Below the pieces are notes generated by a model that searched no databases, had not been told where the DNA came from, and saw only the letters and a program-made list of their open reading frames with translations. 64,000 bases of DNA, from contig MU832094.1 in assembly GCA_029204225.1 (NCBI GenBank), positions 1-64,000 on the forward strand. Reading direction: 5' to 3'. Of this stretch, positions 59,501 to 64,000 are shown in pieces. The translations under genes and the position numbers were made by a program. The first letter of the stretch is position 1. The number at the start of each line of letters is the position of its first letter. Source of the stretch: Diphasiastrum complanatum (lineage: Eukaryota > Streptophyta > Lycopodiopsida > Lycopodiales > Lycopodiaceae).

Positions 59501-61029
59501 AGATTGGTTAGAGGCTACCTCTCAGACTAGCATAGCTTAAAGTTTAGATGGGTCAACATTCTCGTGGAGATGATTCTATCATTTCTTTACATCAGTTGAT
59601 TTATGCAGTCACTTCTCTTCTAGTTCTATCAGGGTTCTTGTATGTGTGTTTTTGGTCGTAATGCTGCAGAGTAGTAGCTTTCATTAATTTCTGACAGTTC
59701 AAGGTGATATAGATAGGAAACAATTTGACTTGTAGAATTGATTGTAAATGATAATCGATATGATATACATGTTGCGGGATTGTTTTGAGGTGGTAAAAGA
59801 TGTTGTCATTATGCTGGTTATCCTTTATAGTCAAGCTTTCCTGGAAGTTAATGAAACTTTGTTGAGGAAATTTATTTTGGCATATACCCAATATTCTAGA
59901 GCATGGAGCTTGGTAGATTAATCATTGACATTTGGACAGCTATATTTATGAAATTTGGTTTTGTAGGACCACCATATCTACAATGTTACGTTTTTTAATC
60001 AATAATTAGTCCATCTAATACATACTATTTGACTCTTCAGATTATCTCTCTTGCCCAAACAGGACATGAGGTGACTGGAGACATGCTAAAAGATAAAGGT
60101 AATGCTTTGGTGAGGTGTTTTTCGATAGGCTGTCAGGACAGTCTCTTGAAATGTTTGATAATTTTGCATAGCAGCTTAGAAATTGTGTGAGACTTTCTTT
60201 TATCCCTGCTGTTTCATTCCTTTCTTTTAGTGTCTTGGTTCATGATATAATTTCTGGCATACTAATTGCCTCTCTTGTAACTACAAAAAAGAATTTTTTT
60301 TTTGTAGCTTTCACCTAGAAGCTTAGGTTATCCAAAAATAGTTCATACAACTGATTTGGAATTTGCGGTTTTCTACTTGCATCATTTCAATGTTTTATTT
60401 GTCTTATTACAGAAATCGAAGACATTAGTACGCCAAACATGGAGGGTTTGGATGACCTGCTACTTCGTTCATCAGTGAGTGTAACTTCTCCAGAAAACTG
60501 CAACTGATCAAACTGTAACATCATCTCTGTTCCTGCTTTGAGATTCTTTAGAAACGTAATGACCACTTGCAGTAGTGATTTATAAGTATTTTTCATTCGA
60601 AAGGTATGTATGTTAAGCCCGTCATAGTGATTTGCAGGCAGAACGTAAGGCACGATCAAGAGTAGATGTGCACGTAAATGGTCAGTGTCTTATTTCTTCC
60701 TCAGAACTGGTTATCAGTTTCTTCCATTGCGAATTGTTTACTTGGCACATTTCTGTAATATCTGTGACAATTTAAGTTAAAAAGAAAAGTTTGCTTCTCA
60801 TGATTTTATCCACCTAAAGCTAAATATCTCTATTTGCCAATTGCTTGTCCACTTTCTCACAATACGGATCCTTACTTTATCTACCTCTTTCATGTTTGGC
60901 GTAAGTGATTTTGATGTGTTATCCTTACAAGAAGGCATGCTATTTTTTCATTTCTGACTTCCAACAGGTACTTCACCACAACTTCAAGCACAGACAGCAC
61001 AATGGTTCTCTCAAAAGAGCAAACCGAAG
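28127..61029 (+). CDS. EH-domain-containing protein (plant EHD1/EHD2 type), exons 1-7, 3' end outside window
   Basis: Seven exons with GT/AG borders join into one frame of 153 codons. They encode an N-terminal EH domain with an EF-hand loop ([12 protein letters not shown]) and the hallmark [18 protein letters not shown], then [18 protein letters not shown] and [13 protein letters not shown], a linker [15 protein letters not shown], and [13 protein letters not shown] just before the dynamin-like ATPase domain. Plant EHDs act in endocytic membrane recycling, binding NPF-motif partners through the EH domain and tubulating membranes through the ATPase. About 28% of the usual ~545 residues is present; the ATPase exons must lie to the right of the window. 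Intron 1 is 22.8 kb and intron 3 is 7.3 kb, both inflated by transposons; other introns are 0.2-1.5 kb. Every splice phase is consistent and no stop occurs, so the gene looks functional. Confidence 0.9.
28212..29811 (+). other. Left part of EHD intron 1; no gene seen
   Basis: This is unique-looking AT-rich intron sequence up to the target-site copy GTACA (29,807-29,811) of the inserted chromovirus. The open frame near 28,240-28,570 has no recognisable motif and starts inside the intron. Confidence 0.6.
29812..30198 (+). repeat. 5' LTR of the intron-1 chromovirus
   Basis: It begins TGGTCATAATTAATGG and ends GAGGACTTTATA, immediately followed by TTGGTATCAGAGCC. It matches the 3' LTR at 44,554-44,939 almost base for base. 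The end TA instead of CA is shared by both copies. Confidence 0.9.
30200..30212 (+). promoter_or_regulatory. Primer-binding site, initiator tRNA-Met type
   Basis: TGGTATCAGAGCC starts one base after the LTR end and is complementary to the 3' end of plant initiator tRNA-Met, the usual primer for reverse transcription of such elements. Confidence 0.9.
30213..31766 (+). other. Long untranslated leader of the chromovirus, with a Z-DNA-prone tract
   Basis: About 1.55 kb without a convincing gene separates PBS and gag. It contains 35 bases of strictly alternating purine and pyrimidine (31,139-31,173, mostly GC and GCAC), a G run near 31,292, and short tracts such as TTGCAGG repeated around 30,700. 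The open frames here have no motifs. Confidence 0.6.
31767..33037 (+). pseudogene. Chromovirus Gag and protease end
   Basis: The frame 31,767-32,558 encodes Gag: two acidic repeats ([10 protein letters not shown] and [10 protein letters not shown]), a helical segment ([20 protein letters not shown]) and a basic tail. A stop separates it from a half zinc knuckle ([10 protein letters not shown] near 32,610), after which a deletion joins directly to the end of the protease region ([18 protein letters not shown] at about 32,660). The protease active-site triplet is lost. The sequence then reads [16 protein letters not shown] up to the copia insertion at 33,038-33,042. The RT half resumes at 42,627. 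Confidence 0.75.
33043..33128 (-). repeat. Truncated 3' LTR of the nested copia element
   Basis: The 86 bases TGTCAGAATTTGTGATACAA onward match 42,157-42,242 with a single T/C difference, then switch abruptly to gypsy leader sequence at about 33,129. Confidence 0.9.
33191..37225 (+). pseudogene. Gypsy gag-pol polyprotein, 1,344 codons, ending in a premature junction
   Basis: One long frame encodes Gag (helical core about residues 130-285, [20 protein letters not shown]), and a CCHC knuckle [14 protein letters not shown] at 344-357. The protease is at about 430 ([11 protein letters not shown], with DDGA where DSGA or DTGA is usual). The RT (about 640-815) has MPFGLTNAP and the catalytic FLDD, followed by RNase H ([12 protein letters not shown] at about 931), the integrase zinc finger (H2C2, about 1,174-1,225) and the integrase core ([27 protein letters not shown]). 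At TDGQ the frame runs into a short scrambled RT piece and a TAG. Elements of this group make a single Gag-Pol chain that is cut by the protease. The start ATG at 33,191 is chosen as the first Met after the leader. 5' LTR and PBS are absent. Confidence 0.9.
35135..39337 (+). repeat. 2,076-bp in-frame tandem duplication of RT to integrase
   Basis: Unit A (35,135-37,210) and unit B (37,262-39,337) start at the same CAGTTAACAGACTATC and end at ACGGACGGTCAA, with a constant offset of 2,127 bases. Between them are 51 bases derived from an RT fragment with small deletions. By eye the proteins differ at about eleven residues. Canonical residues are divided: A keeps FSKIDL, YHQVR and FLDD, while B keeps NAPATF and ILVYSK. 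The offset is a multiple of three, so the frame is kept. Confidence 0.92.
37262..40101 (+). pseudogene. Second RT-RNase H-integrase copy plus chromodomain
   Basis: The frame continues from the duplication as RT ([11 protein letters not shown], with L before LDD in place of F), RNase H, the integrase zinc finger and a complete integrase core through [19 protein letters not shown] and [14 protein letters not shown]. Two stops (TAA at about 39,530 and TGA about 15 codons later) precede the same frame reading [15 protein letters not shown], the linker [20 protein letters not shown] and [16 protein letters not shown] chromodomain then reads [17 protein letters not shown] and ends at the TAA at 40,102. 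The C-terminal chromodomain marks it as a chromovirus. The stops in the linker would sever the chromodomain. Confidence 0.88.
40104..40178 (+). repeat. Polypurine tract and truncated 3' LTR of the inner gypsy element
   Basis: AAGGGGGAGGGAG is followed at 40,117 by TGTTACGAGCTCGTAACC, a normal LTR start. After about 60 bases the sequence changes to copia integrase on the minus strand, so the LTR is cut. ACGAGCTCGT at the LTR start is a perfect 10-base palindrome. Confidence 0.8.
40177..41534 (-). pseudogene. Copia Gag, pre-integrase and integrase of the nested element
   Basis: Gag (41,534-40,800, one frameshift near 41,050) reads [20 protein letters not shown] and [21 protein letters not shown] Lys/Arg-rich run follows, and the zinc knuckle and protease are missing. 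The pre-integrase part (40,843-40,562) has [20 protein letters not shown] and CEGCVLGKQ. The integrase (40,542-40,177) shows [40 protein letters not shown] and [10 protein letters not shown], then stops at the junction with gypsy. The catalytic D residues seen are those of LVHTD and RSDKGGE. Confidence 0.85.
41535..42144 (-). other. Copia leader with imperfect CCTGC/CAGATG repeats
   Basis: Between gag and PBS, 41,580-41,980 repeats diverged units containing CCTGCACCAGGT, TGCTGCCCTCAGA and TGCCTGTCCGGGCCTG. There is no gene. Repeats in the leader recall the minisatellite at 22.2-22.7 kb, but the sequences differ. Confidence 0.6.
42145..42156 (-). promoter_or_regulatory. Primer-binding site of nested copia (tRNA-Met)
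   Basis: The minus strand reads TGGTATCAGAGC immediately after the LTR end ATTCTGACA. Confidence 0.9.
42157..42621 (-). repeat. 5' LTR of nested copia, 465 bp
   Basis: On the minus strand it runs TGTTAGAAATTAATG to ATTCTGACA, with TG/CA ends and the target duplication TACCA outside. Its end matches the 86-base fragment at 33,043. The strongly AT-rich middle contains TTAAATAG-like TATA candidates. Confidence 0.9.
42627..44525 (+). pseudogene. Outer chromovirus RT, RNase H, integrase zinc finger and chromodomain
   Basis: After the nested insertion the frame resumes at [21 protein letters not shown] small deletion near 42,830 removes the RT motif before YKGLNK, and a TAG replaces a residue near 42,957. 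From 43,030 the RT is intact ([33 protein letters not shown]). RNase H follows ([13 protein letters not shown]) with a TAG at 43,637, then [15 protein letters not shown]. The integrase zinc finger is complete (H near 44,195, [33 protein letters not shown]), but the whole integrase core is missing. At about 44,350-44,367 it jumps to [19 protein letters not shown] and DDDSWEQE, the chromodomain, ending at the TGA at 44,523. Confidence 0.88.
44541..44939 (+). repeat. Polypurine tract and 3' LTR of the intron-1 chromovirus
   Basis: AAGGGGGAAAGAA leads into TGTCATAATTAATGG (44,554), and the LTR ends GAGGACTTTATA at 44,939. The next five bases, GTACC, differ by one from the five before the 5' LTR (GTACA). 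Confidence 0.9.
44945..47500 (-). pseudogene. Heavily decayed retroelement sequence with a protease-like fragment
   Basis: The minus strand at 45,958-45,767 encodes [12 protein letters not shown] and [11 protein letters not shown], the shape of the C-terminal half of a gypsy protease. About 46,270-46,070 has a possible earlier part. A second fragment at 45,503-45,306 ([20 protein letters not shown]) is Gag-like but lies on the wrong side for the same element. Between 46,300 and 47,500 I recognise only a possible chromodomain end on the plus strand near 47,480 (ISFQFPNF). The region is a mosaic of old insertions, and assignments are weak. Confidence 0.4.
47500..48780 (+). other. Possible polypurine tract and LTR start, then unassigned intron DNA
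   Basis: TTTTAAGGGGGG at about 47,508 is followed by TGTTATGTCC, which resembles a PPT/LTR junction of a decayed plus-strand element. The LTR end cannot be fixed. From 47,800 to 48,780 the sequence is AT-rich and I see no feature. Confidence 0.35.
48785..49905 (+). pseudogene. Gypsy integrase and chromodomain-linker fragment
   Basis: It starts inside the integrase zinc finger ([17 protein letters not shown]-like, then [20 protein letters not shown]). It continues through the core ([37 protein letters not shown]), the C-terminal part ([12 protein letters not shown]) and the linker ([35 protein letters not shown]). A trace of a chromodomain follows near 49,880. Frameshifts near 49,222, 49,300 and 49,476 kill it. 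Its wording is close to the outer chromovirus at 42.6-44.5 kb, which lacks exactly this core. Confidence 0.8.
50110..50308 (+). pseudogene. Gypsy pre-integrase fragment, out of order
   Basis: It reads [40 protein letters not shown] and TLDLVRREF. This part normally precedes the segment at 48,785, and the last ~60 bases overlap that segment's start. So the two fragments are permuted relative to an intact element. Confidence 0.75.
50315..50697 (+). repeat. Probable LTR with internal (CT)n
   Basis: Starting TGTGAGGCCCAGACAC and ending about CCTTACA, it has a TATA-like GGGGCTATATAGCC, a (CT)n run (50,516-50,553) and a 3' part resembling the layout of the 29.8-kb LTR. No clean target duplication was found, so the ends are approximate. 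Confidence 0.5.
51020..51099 (+). CDS. EHD exon 2
   Basis: After the acceptor TTTACACAG the exon completes the split Asp codon and reads [16 protein letters not shown] and [10 protein letters not shown], ending at AAG|GTTTGT. It holds most of the first EF-hand loop and the following helix of the EH domain. Confidence 0.9.
51100..52642 (+). other. EHD intron 2; no gene seen
   Basis: This 1.54-kb AT-rich intron runs between clear exons. I see no transposon protein or strong repeat in it. Confidence 0.8.
52643..52711 (+). CDS. EHD exon 3
   Basis: The exon reads [18 protein letters not shown] and VGAMQ between GATGTAG and GTACGG. This is the most conserved part of plant EHD EH domains and the basis for the gene assignment. 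Confidence 0.93.
52712..53984 (+). other. Left part of EHD intron 3; no gene seen
   Basis: The sequence is AT-rich with a short direct repeat, GAATGCAGCCTCCC, at about 53,502 and 53,528. Open frames lack motifs. Confidence 0.6.
53985..54715. repeat. Element bordered by clusters of TTCCGGAA motifs
   Basis: Near 54,000-54,050 and again at 54,610-54,700 the motif TTCCGGAA or one-base variants recurs about eight times, often as GTTCCGGAATGAGCGTTC. GACGCATCAGAACG at the left and the reverse complement of AACGCATCTATG at the right form a loose terminal inverted repeat, with ATAGTAGG on both sides. It has no coding capacity. A MITE with repeated transposase-binding-like motifs would look like this. 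Confidence 0.5.
54716..55683 (+). other. Intron 3 sequence with possible decayed LTR; no gene seen
   Basis: TCCTCTGAATATGTTTGA and TCCTCCGAATATGTTTCG recur about 100 bases apart (55,057 and 55,148). CATGGGGGGAGCTTTG near 55,190 resembles a copia polypurine tract. The evidence is too thin for an element call. GAGTG at 55,679-55,683 is a target-site copy. Confidence 0.4.
55684..56124 (-). repeat. 3' LTR of the hAT-carrying element
   Basis: In plus orientation it runs TGTTACAATCTCAAAACCC to GGGTCCCTAA. It aligns along its length with 59,065-59,490 with scattered differences and small indels. Confidence 0.88.
56140..58930 (+). pseudogene. hAT transposase gene (DUF659 and dimerisation domain), inside LTRs
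   Basis: Exon-like blocks with GT/AG borders read [20 protein letters not shown] (ending 56,912) and DUF659 (57,005-57,349: [44 protein letters not shown]). The next block is 57,455-57,846 ([37 protein letters not shown]), followed by 57,945-58,113 ([26 protein letters not shown]). The hAT dimerisation region is from 58,223 ([40 protein letters not shown]), and an acidic tail ends with [23 protein letters not shown]659 supplies catalytic Asp residues (DGWTD, VTDN). Breaks are a frameshift before DGWTD and TGA/TAG codons at positions easily explained by C-to-T changes. No clear BED finger is left; 56,140-56,680 is Gly/Gln-rich and out of frame. It is a relative of the 7.6-9.9 kb gene. Confidence 0.87.
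59050..59062 (-). promoter_or_regulatory. Primer-binding site of the hAT-carrying LTR element
   Basis: The minus strand reads TGGTATCAGAGCC two bases after the LTR end. It shows that the flanking repeats are true LTRs and that the element is minus-oriented. Confidence 0.9.
59065..59490 (-). repeat. 5' LTR of the hAT-carrying element
   Basis: On the minus strand it runs TGTTAGGGACCCAACTCCC to GAGATTGTAACA. The following GAGTG (59,491-59,495) duplicates 55,679-55,683. Confidence 0.9.
59496..60040 (+). other. Right end of EHD intron 3; no gene seen
   Basis: AT-rich intron sequence ends in the acceptor GACTCTTCAG. Confidence 0.7.
60041..60098 (+). CDS. EHD exon 4
   Basis: The exon reads [19 protein letters not shown] plus one base, ending AAAG|GTAATG. 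It matches the end of the EH domain and continues the frame of exon 3. Confidence 0.9.
60413..60474 (+). CDS. EHD exon 5
   Basis: After TTATTACAG the exon completes a Glu codon and reads [20 protein letters not shown], ending TCA|GTGAGT. The MEGLD motif is typical of plant EHDs. Confidence 0.88.
60638..60680 (+). CDS. EHD exon 6
   Basis: It reads [14 protein letters not shown] plus one base between TTTGCAG and GTCAGT. This is the linker before the ATPase domain. Confidence 0.82.
60968..61029 (+). CDS. EHD exon 7
   Basis: It reads [20 protein letters not shown] between CCAACAG and GTCTAA, completing a Gly codon. WFSxKS is the conserved segment just before the helical start of the ATPase part. 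The next exon is not in the window. Confidence 0.82.
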
Positions 61030-63192
61030 GTCTAAAAAAGAGCTTCCATGCCTCTGTTCTTTGTTGTTTGTAGGCATATTTTACTCTTAAACATTCATCT
61101 CAAAAACAGCCTTGGTTTGTTCCTCTTGCTGCTTTTATTCTGAGTGAGTGTTGCATTACAATTGAACCTGTTGCGTTTGATTGGAAACCCGATTTTAGCT
61201 TTTGGATTATCTCTGTTCTCAGATTGTCGGTTTTATTTTCATAATCTTTGCTATATCACTCGATTAAGGGTTTTAGAATCCAGTGCACTTTATTAATCTA
61301 CAAACTTCACTAAACAATCTGGTGAATCATTCATAGGTATCAGAATAAACTTCAGAATAAGAGCTTCTTTGTGGTGTGATTTACAGTAAGCAATTCATTT
61401 GTAAACTGTTATTGAGACAAAAAGCCCAAGACAGAAAGTGTGGGGTCTCCTACTGTCATAGGTTTTGGTGGCAGCAGAGGAGCTCCTCATGCTTTTTCCT
61501 TGCACACTGCTGGTATGATCTGGATAAATGCATGGTATTAGGTTACAAGAACAGACCTGTTCTAATGGTATTAAAGGTTTTGGTGGCATGGTATTAGCTT
61601 ACAAGAACAGACCTGTTCTCATGGTATCATTTCTTGCGTCACATTATGAGATACAGTTCTCTCTCAAATATACTATTCTCCGCATTGAACGTTCAAGTTT
61701 TATTGCTGCTATATCACTGCATAATCATTTCCTTTTGAATCTTTTGAGATGGTTTTTCTTGTATTTCCGGTACTTAGAAGTTAATTGTTGACAGCAATCT
61801 CTGGATGAACACAATCTCTATTTGGAGTACTCAAGTGCTAAGCTTAAATGAAAGGATATCAAACCTTAAATGAACCAGAAAAAGCTGCTTATGAATGAAG
61901 CTACTTGGGTTCAAAGAGGACGTTTTCAAGTTTCGATCGAAATTTGTGAGTGCTAGCCTTCATCATGACTGAGTTTGCACTTCACCTCCAGAGAAGTGAT
62001 AGAAACTTAGTATGTTGGTCGTTGTACAGATTTATGAAAGGTAATGTGAACATATGTTTGTGTATTGGACCTGCACATACTCTCGGGCACTGATGACATG
62101 AGTAGCGATGTTGTAGCATTTGGTTATCATGCCATGCTCAATGAAGTTGACGGGTCTTAGACTTTATGGTTGGACTCCGTAGGGTTGAGAATTGCACGTC
62201 TTTTTTGTTAGGTTGGGAATTATCTTAAACATCAACTTATTATGTTGTATACATATCATAGTTGTTGGTGGAATGCCTTCCCCAGCCCCGCATTCCGGAC
62301 AGCAGAACGCTGTCCGGAACGCAAAATTTTTTTGCTTCAAAATCTGCAAATTTTTTTTATTCTTGCTTTTACAAGTAGAGGTGAGGAATTCCTCCAAATC
62401 CAAGGTAGAGCCTCCAAATGTCCTCCAAGCAACCTGCAAGCTTCAAGATGCTCCCCAACTCCAAGCTAGGATGCCTCCACCTGCAAGTAAGGATCTGCAA
62501 GCCTCCAAGGATCTCTCCTCCACCTGTGTCCCTACTCTTTAAACACAAAGATAGATAACAAGCTGGCCTCAAACATTCACCACCCAACCATAGCTAGATC
62601 CAAGCTCCAAGCAAGACCTATCTAGCACCCCCTTGCTAACCATAAACAAATCACAAGCATACCACAACACTCCATAGCATACTCAAGATCCAAACCCTAC
62701 TTATGTCCCCCATAAGCAAGATCCAAACCTCAAGCATACTACCACAAGAAAGCACTCTACACACAAGTAGCAACACTAGAGCATAAGCAAAGCAAACAAG
62801 AGAGATCTCTCCCTCCCAATGGGCGCCCTACTACCCTCATATAGATGGCCCATGGACCCCTCCAATGCAGTATGGAGTTCCATGCTCATCCAATGAGAGA
62901 GAGAGAAGCCTAGGGGGGTTAAAGAATCTCCAAGAGCCTCCATAGGCTTATGGAATGTCAAGAGACTCCTTCCATAACCTATGACTCTTTGAATGCCTTT
63001 CTTGTGGGAGTTGGGAACTCAATGGACACTTTAGAAGGGCGCCCTCCTACTAGGTCCCATTGCCCAAGTTGTGCAAGTATACTTTGGTCCTAGACCAATA
63101 AAGTGATATGGTTCAAGGTTGAGGCCCAAGGTTTAGAAAAATAGTCATCCAATGACTTTCTAACACCTCTCTAGGTTCCATATCTCCATCCA
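61030..63192 (+). other. EHD intron 7 (left part), with a ~56-bp direct repeat and a perfect hairpin
   Basis: TACAAGAACAGACCTGTTCT recurs (about 61,543 and 61,599) with CATGGTATTAG before each. At 62,293-62,319 TTCCGGACAGC and GCTGTCCGGAA form a perfect 11-bp stem with a 5-base loop. From 62,380 to 62,800 the sequence is rich in CCTCCAAG/CAAGCTCC repeats and may be a decayed LTR. No exon of the EHD ATPase domain was found. Confidence 0.55.
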
Positions 63193-63375
63193 AGGTATAG
63201 ACACCTACCTGCCCTTAACCAAGGACACTAGTACCTTAATCTAAGGCACCTACCCTCAATACTAAGGGTACCCCTTATTTAAGGGTCACGTGACTTTATA
63301 CCTCCAACTAAGGTATAGTCACTTGCCTGCCCTTATCTAAGGGCACATATCCTTAATCCTAAGGGTACCTTGCCA
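63193..63375. repeat. ~107-bp direct repeat
   Basis: AAGGTATAGACACCTACCTG and AAGGTATAGTCACTTGCCTG recur about 107 bases apart, each followed by CCCTTA...AAGG and CTAAGGGTACC. Confidence 0.65.
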
Positions 63376-63644
63376 TTTAGCCCCCAACACTAAATGGACT
63401 AATAGGGGTCTGAAGTACTGCTAGTTACATAGGTATGTAACATTTGCCATGCGATAGGAGGAGAAAAAGTGTTTTAAATTTTTTTATGCTGATCCATTTG
63501 CGACAATCCAACATCCTACGACTAAATATTCGATGAAGGGGACACAGTGGGCACGACGCCGGGCACGGGAAACGAGCGTGGAGCGAGAAATCTCCGTTTG
63601 CAGGTTTTTCTTGCCTACACATTTCAATTTCCATGATTGCTTAG
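63376..63644. other. Unassigned DNA; no gene seen
   Basis: No motif or repeat stands out. Short open frames on both strands lack recognisable residues. Confidence 0.4.
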
Positions 63645-64000
63645 AACTAGCTATAGGTGTCAGAGTGAAGCGAAGTAAAGTGCTACACTGTATTTCCTCA
63701 TGCCTACGGGAATGCCTACAATGTTAGTTTGGGCCGTTACGGCACGTAGAAGAAGTTATTAGAGTGGTGCCCTCTTTTGGTGCTTTTTTGGCCCTATTTG
63801 TGAATTTGGCTATAGGTGTCCAATTGAGGTGCCGTTAGATGCCACACCGTGTTTCTATATGCCTACAAGAATGCCAGGAATATCGGTTTACGGCTGTAGT
63901 GCATGTAGATCTATTTGTGAATGTCAAGCTCGCTTTTTGGTGTCCTTTTGAGCCCTAATCTGTGAAATGAGCTGTATTTGTTTGACCGATGTGTCATAAG
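63645..64000. repeat. ~160-bp tandem repeat running off the right edge
   Basis: GCTATAGGTGTC occurs at about 63,650 and 63,810, with GCTGTATTTG at 63,971 as a diverged third start. Between them ATGCCTAC, GGAATGCC or GAATGCC, and TTTTGGTG recur in the same order. Confidence 0.7.

Noticed and set aside
62164-62587. Several overlapping frames over the CCTCCAAG-rich stretch
   Set aside because: Composition-driven open frames on both strands, probably an old LTR; no domain visible.

Overview
The window reads as nuclear DNA of a land plant with a large, repeat-rich genome. The evidence is the first seven coding exons of a plant-type EH-domain (EHD) gene, two exons of a plant SNM1/Apollo-type nuclease gene, chromodomain-bearing Ty3/gypsy elements (chromoviruses), Ty1/copia elements primed by initiator tRNA-Met, hAT transposases, very long (CT)n tracts and one intron of about 22.8 kb. 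A fern or other non-angiosperm with long introns is plausible, but nothing here fixes the species; that is inference.

Layout. 1-6.7 kb: a 3' chromovirus remnant with its LTR, a second decayed chromovirus on the minus strand, a ~1 kb imperfect palindrome, and two short tandem-repeat blocks. 7-11.5 kb: a broken minus-strand hAT transposase gene between long (CT)n tracts, then an element with perfect 66-bp inverted repeats. 11.7-13.3 kb: a decayed minus-strand copia element. 14.07-14.54 kb: exons 1 and 2 of a host SNM1/Apollo-like gene on the minus strand. 16.1-17.5 kb: a tandem-repeated stretch and a broken Crypton/ZMYM2-type (DUF3504-like) gene. 17.9-27.1 kb: MITE-like elements, a deleted copia element, an LTR element with only a broken Gag, a 24-bp minisatellite, and a probable solo LTR.

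From 28,127 to beyond the right edge lies the EHD gene (+ strand; seven exons, 153 codons, ending before the ATPase domain). Its first intron (28,212-51,019) contains a young chromovirus (29,812-44,939; LTRs about 97% identical). That element holds a minus-strand copia insertion (33,043-42,621; target duplication TACCA), which in turn holds a gypsy gag-pol with a 2.08-kb in-frame tandem duplication. Intron 3 holds an LTR element (55,684-59,490; target duplication GAGTG) whose whole visible interior is an antisense, broken hAT transposase gene. Its LTRs belong to the same family as the LTR at 1,442-1,888.

The two host genes are divergently arranged, about 13.6 kb apart, and each runs out of the window inside repeat-filled introns. 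All transposable-element genes seen are broken. The most interesting structures are the LTR-wrapped hAT, the copia/gypsy composite with its internal duplication, and the EHD intron that splits an EF-hand codon and has absorbed more than 20 kb. No rRNA, tRNA gene, CRISPR array or bacterial-type operon was seen. Positions of splice sites and element ends come from reading by eye; no database or alignment program was used.
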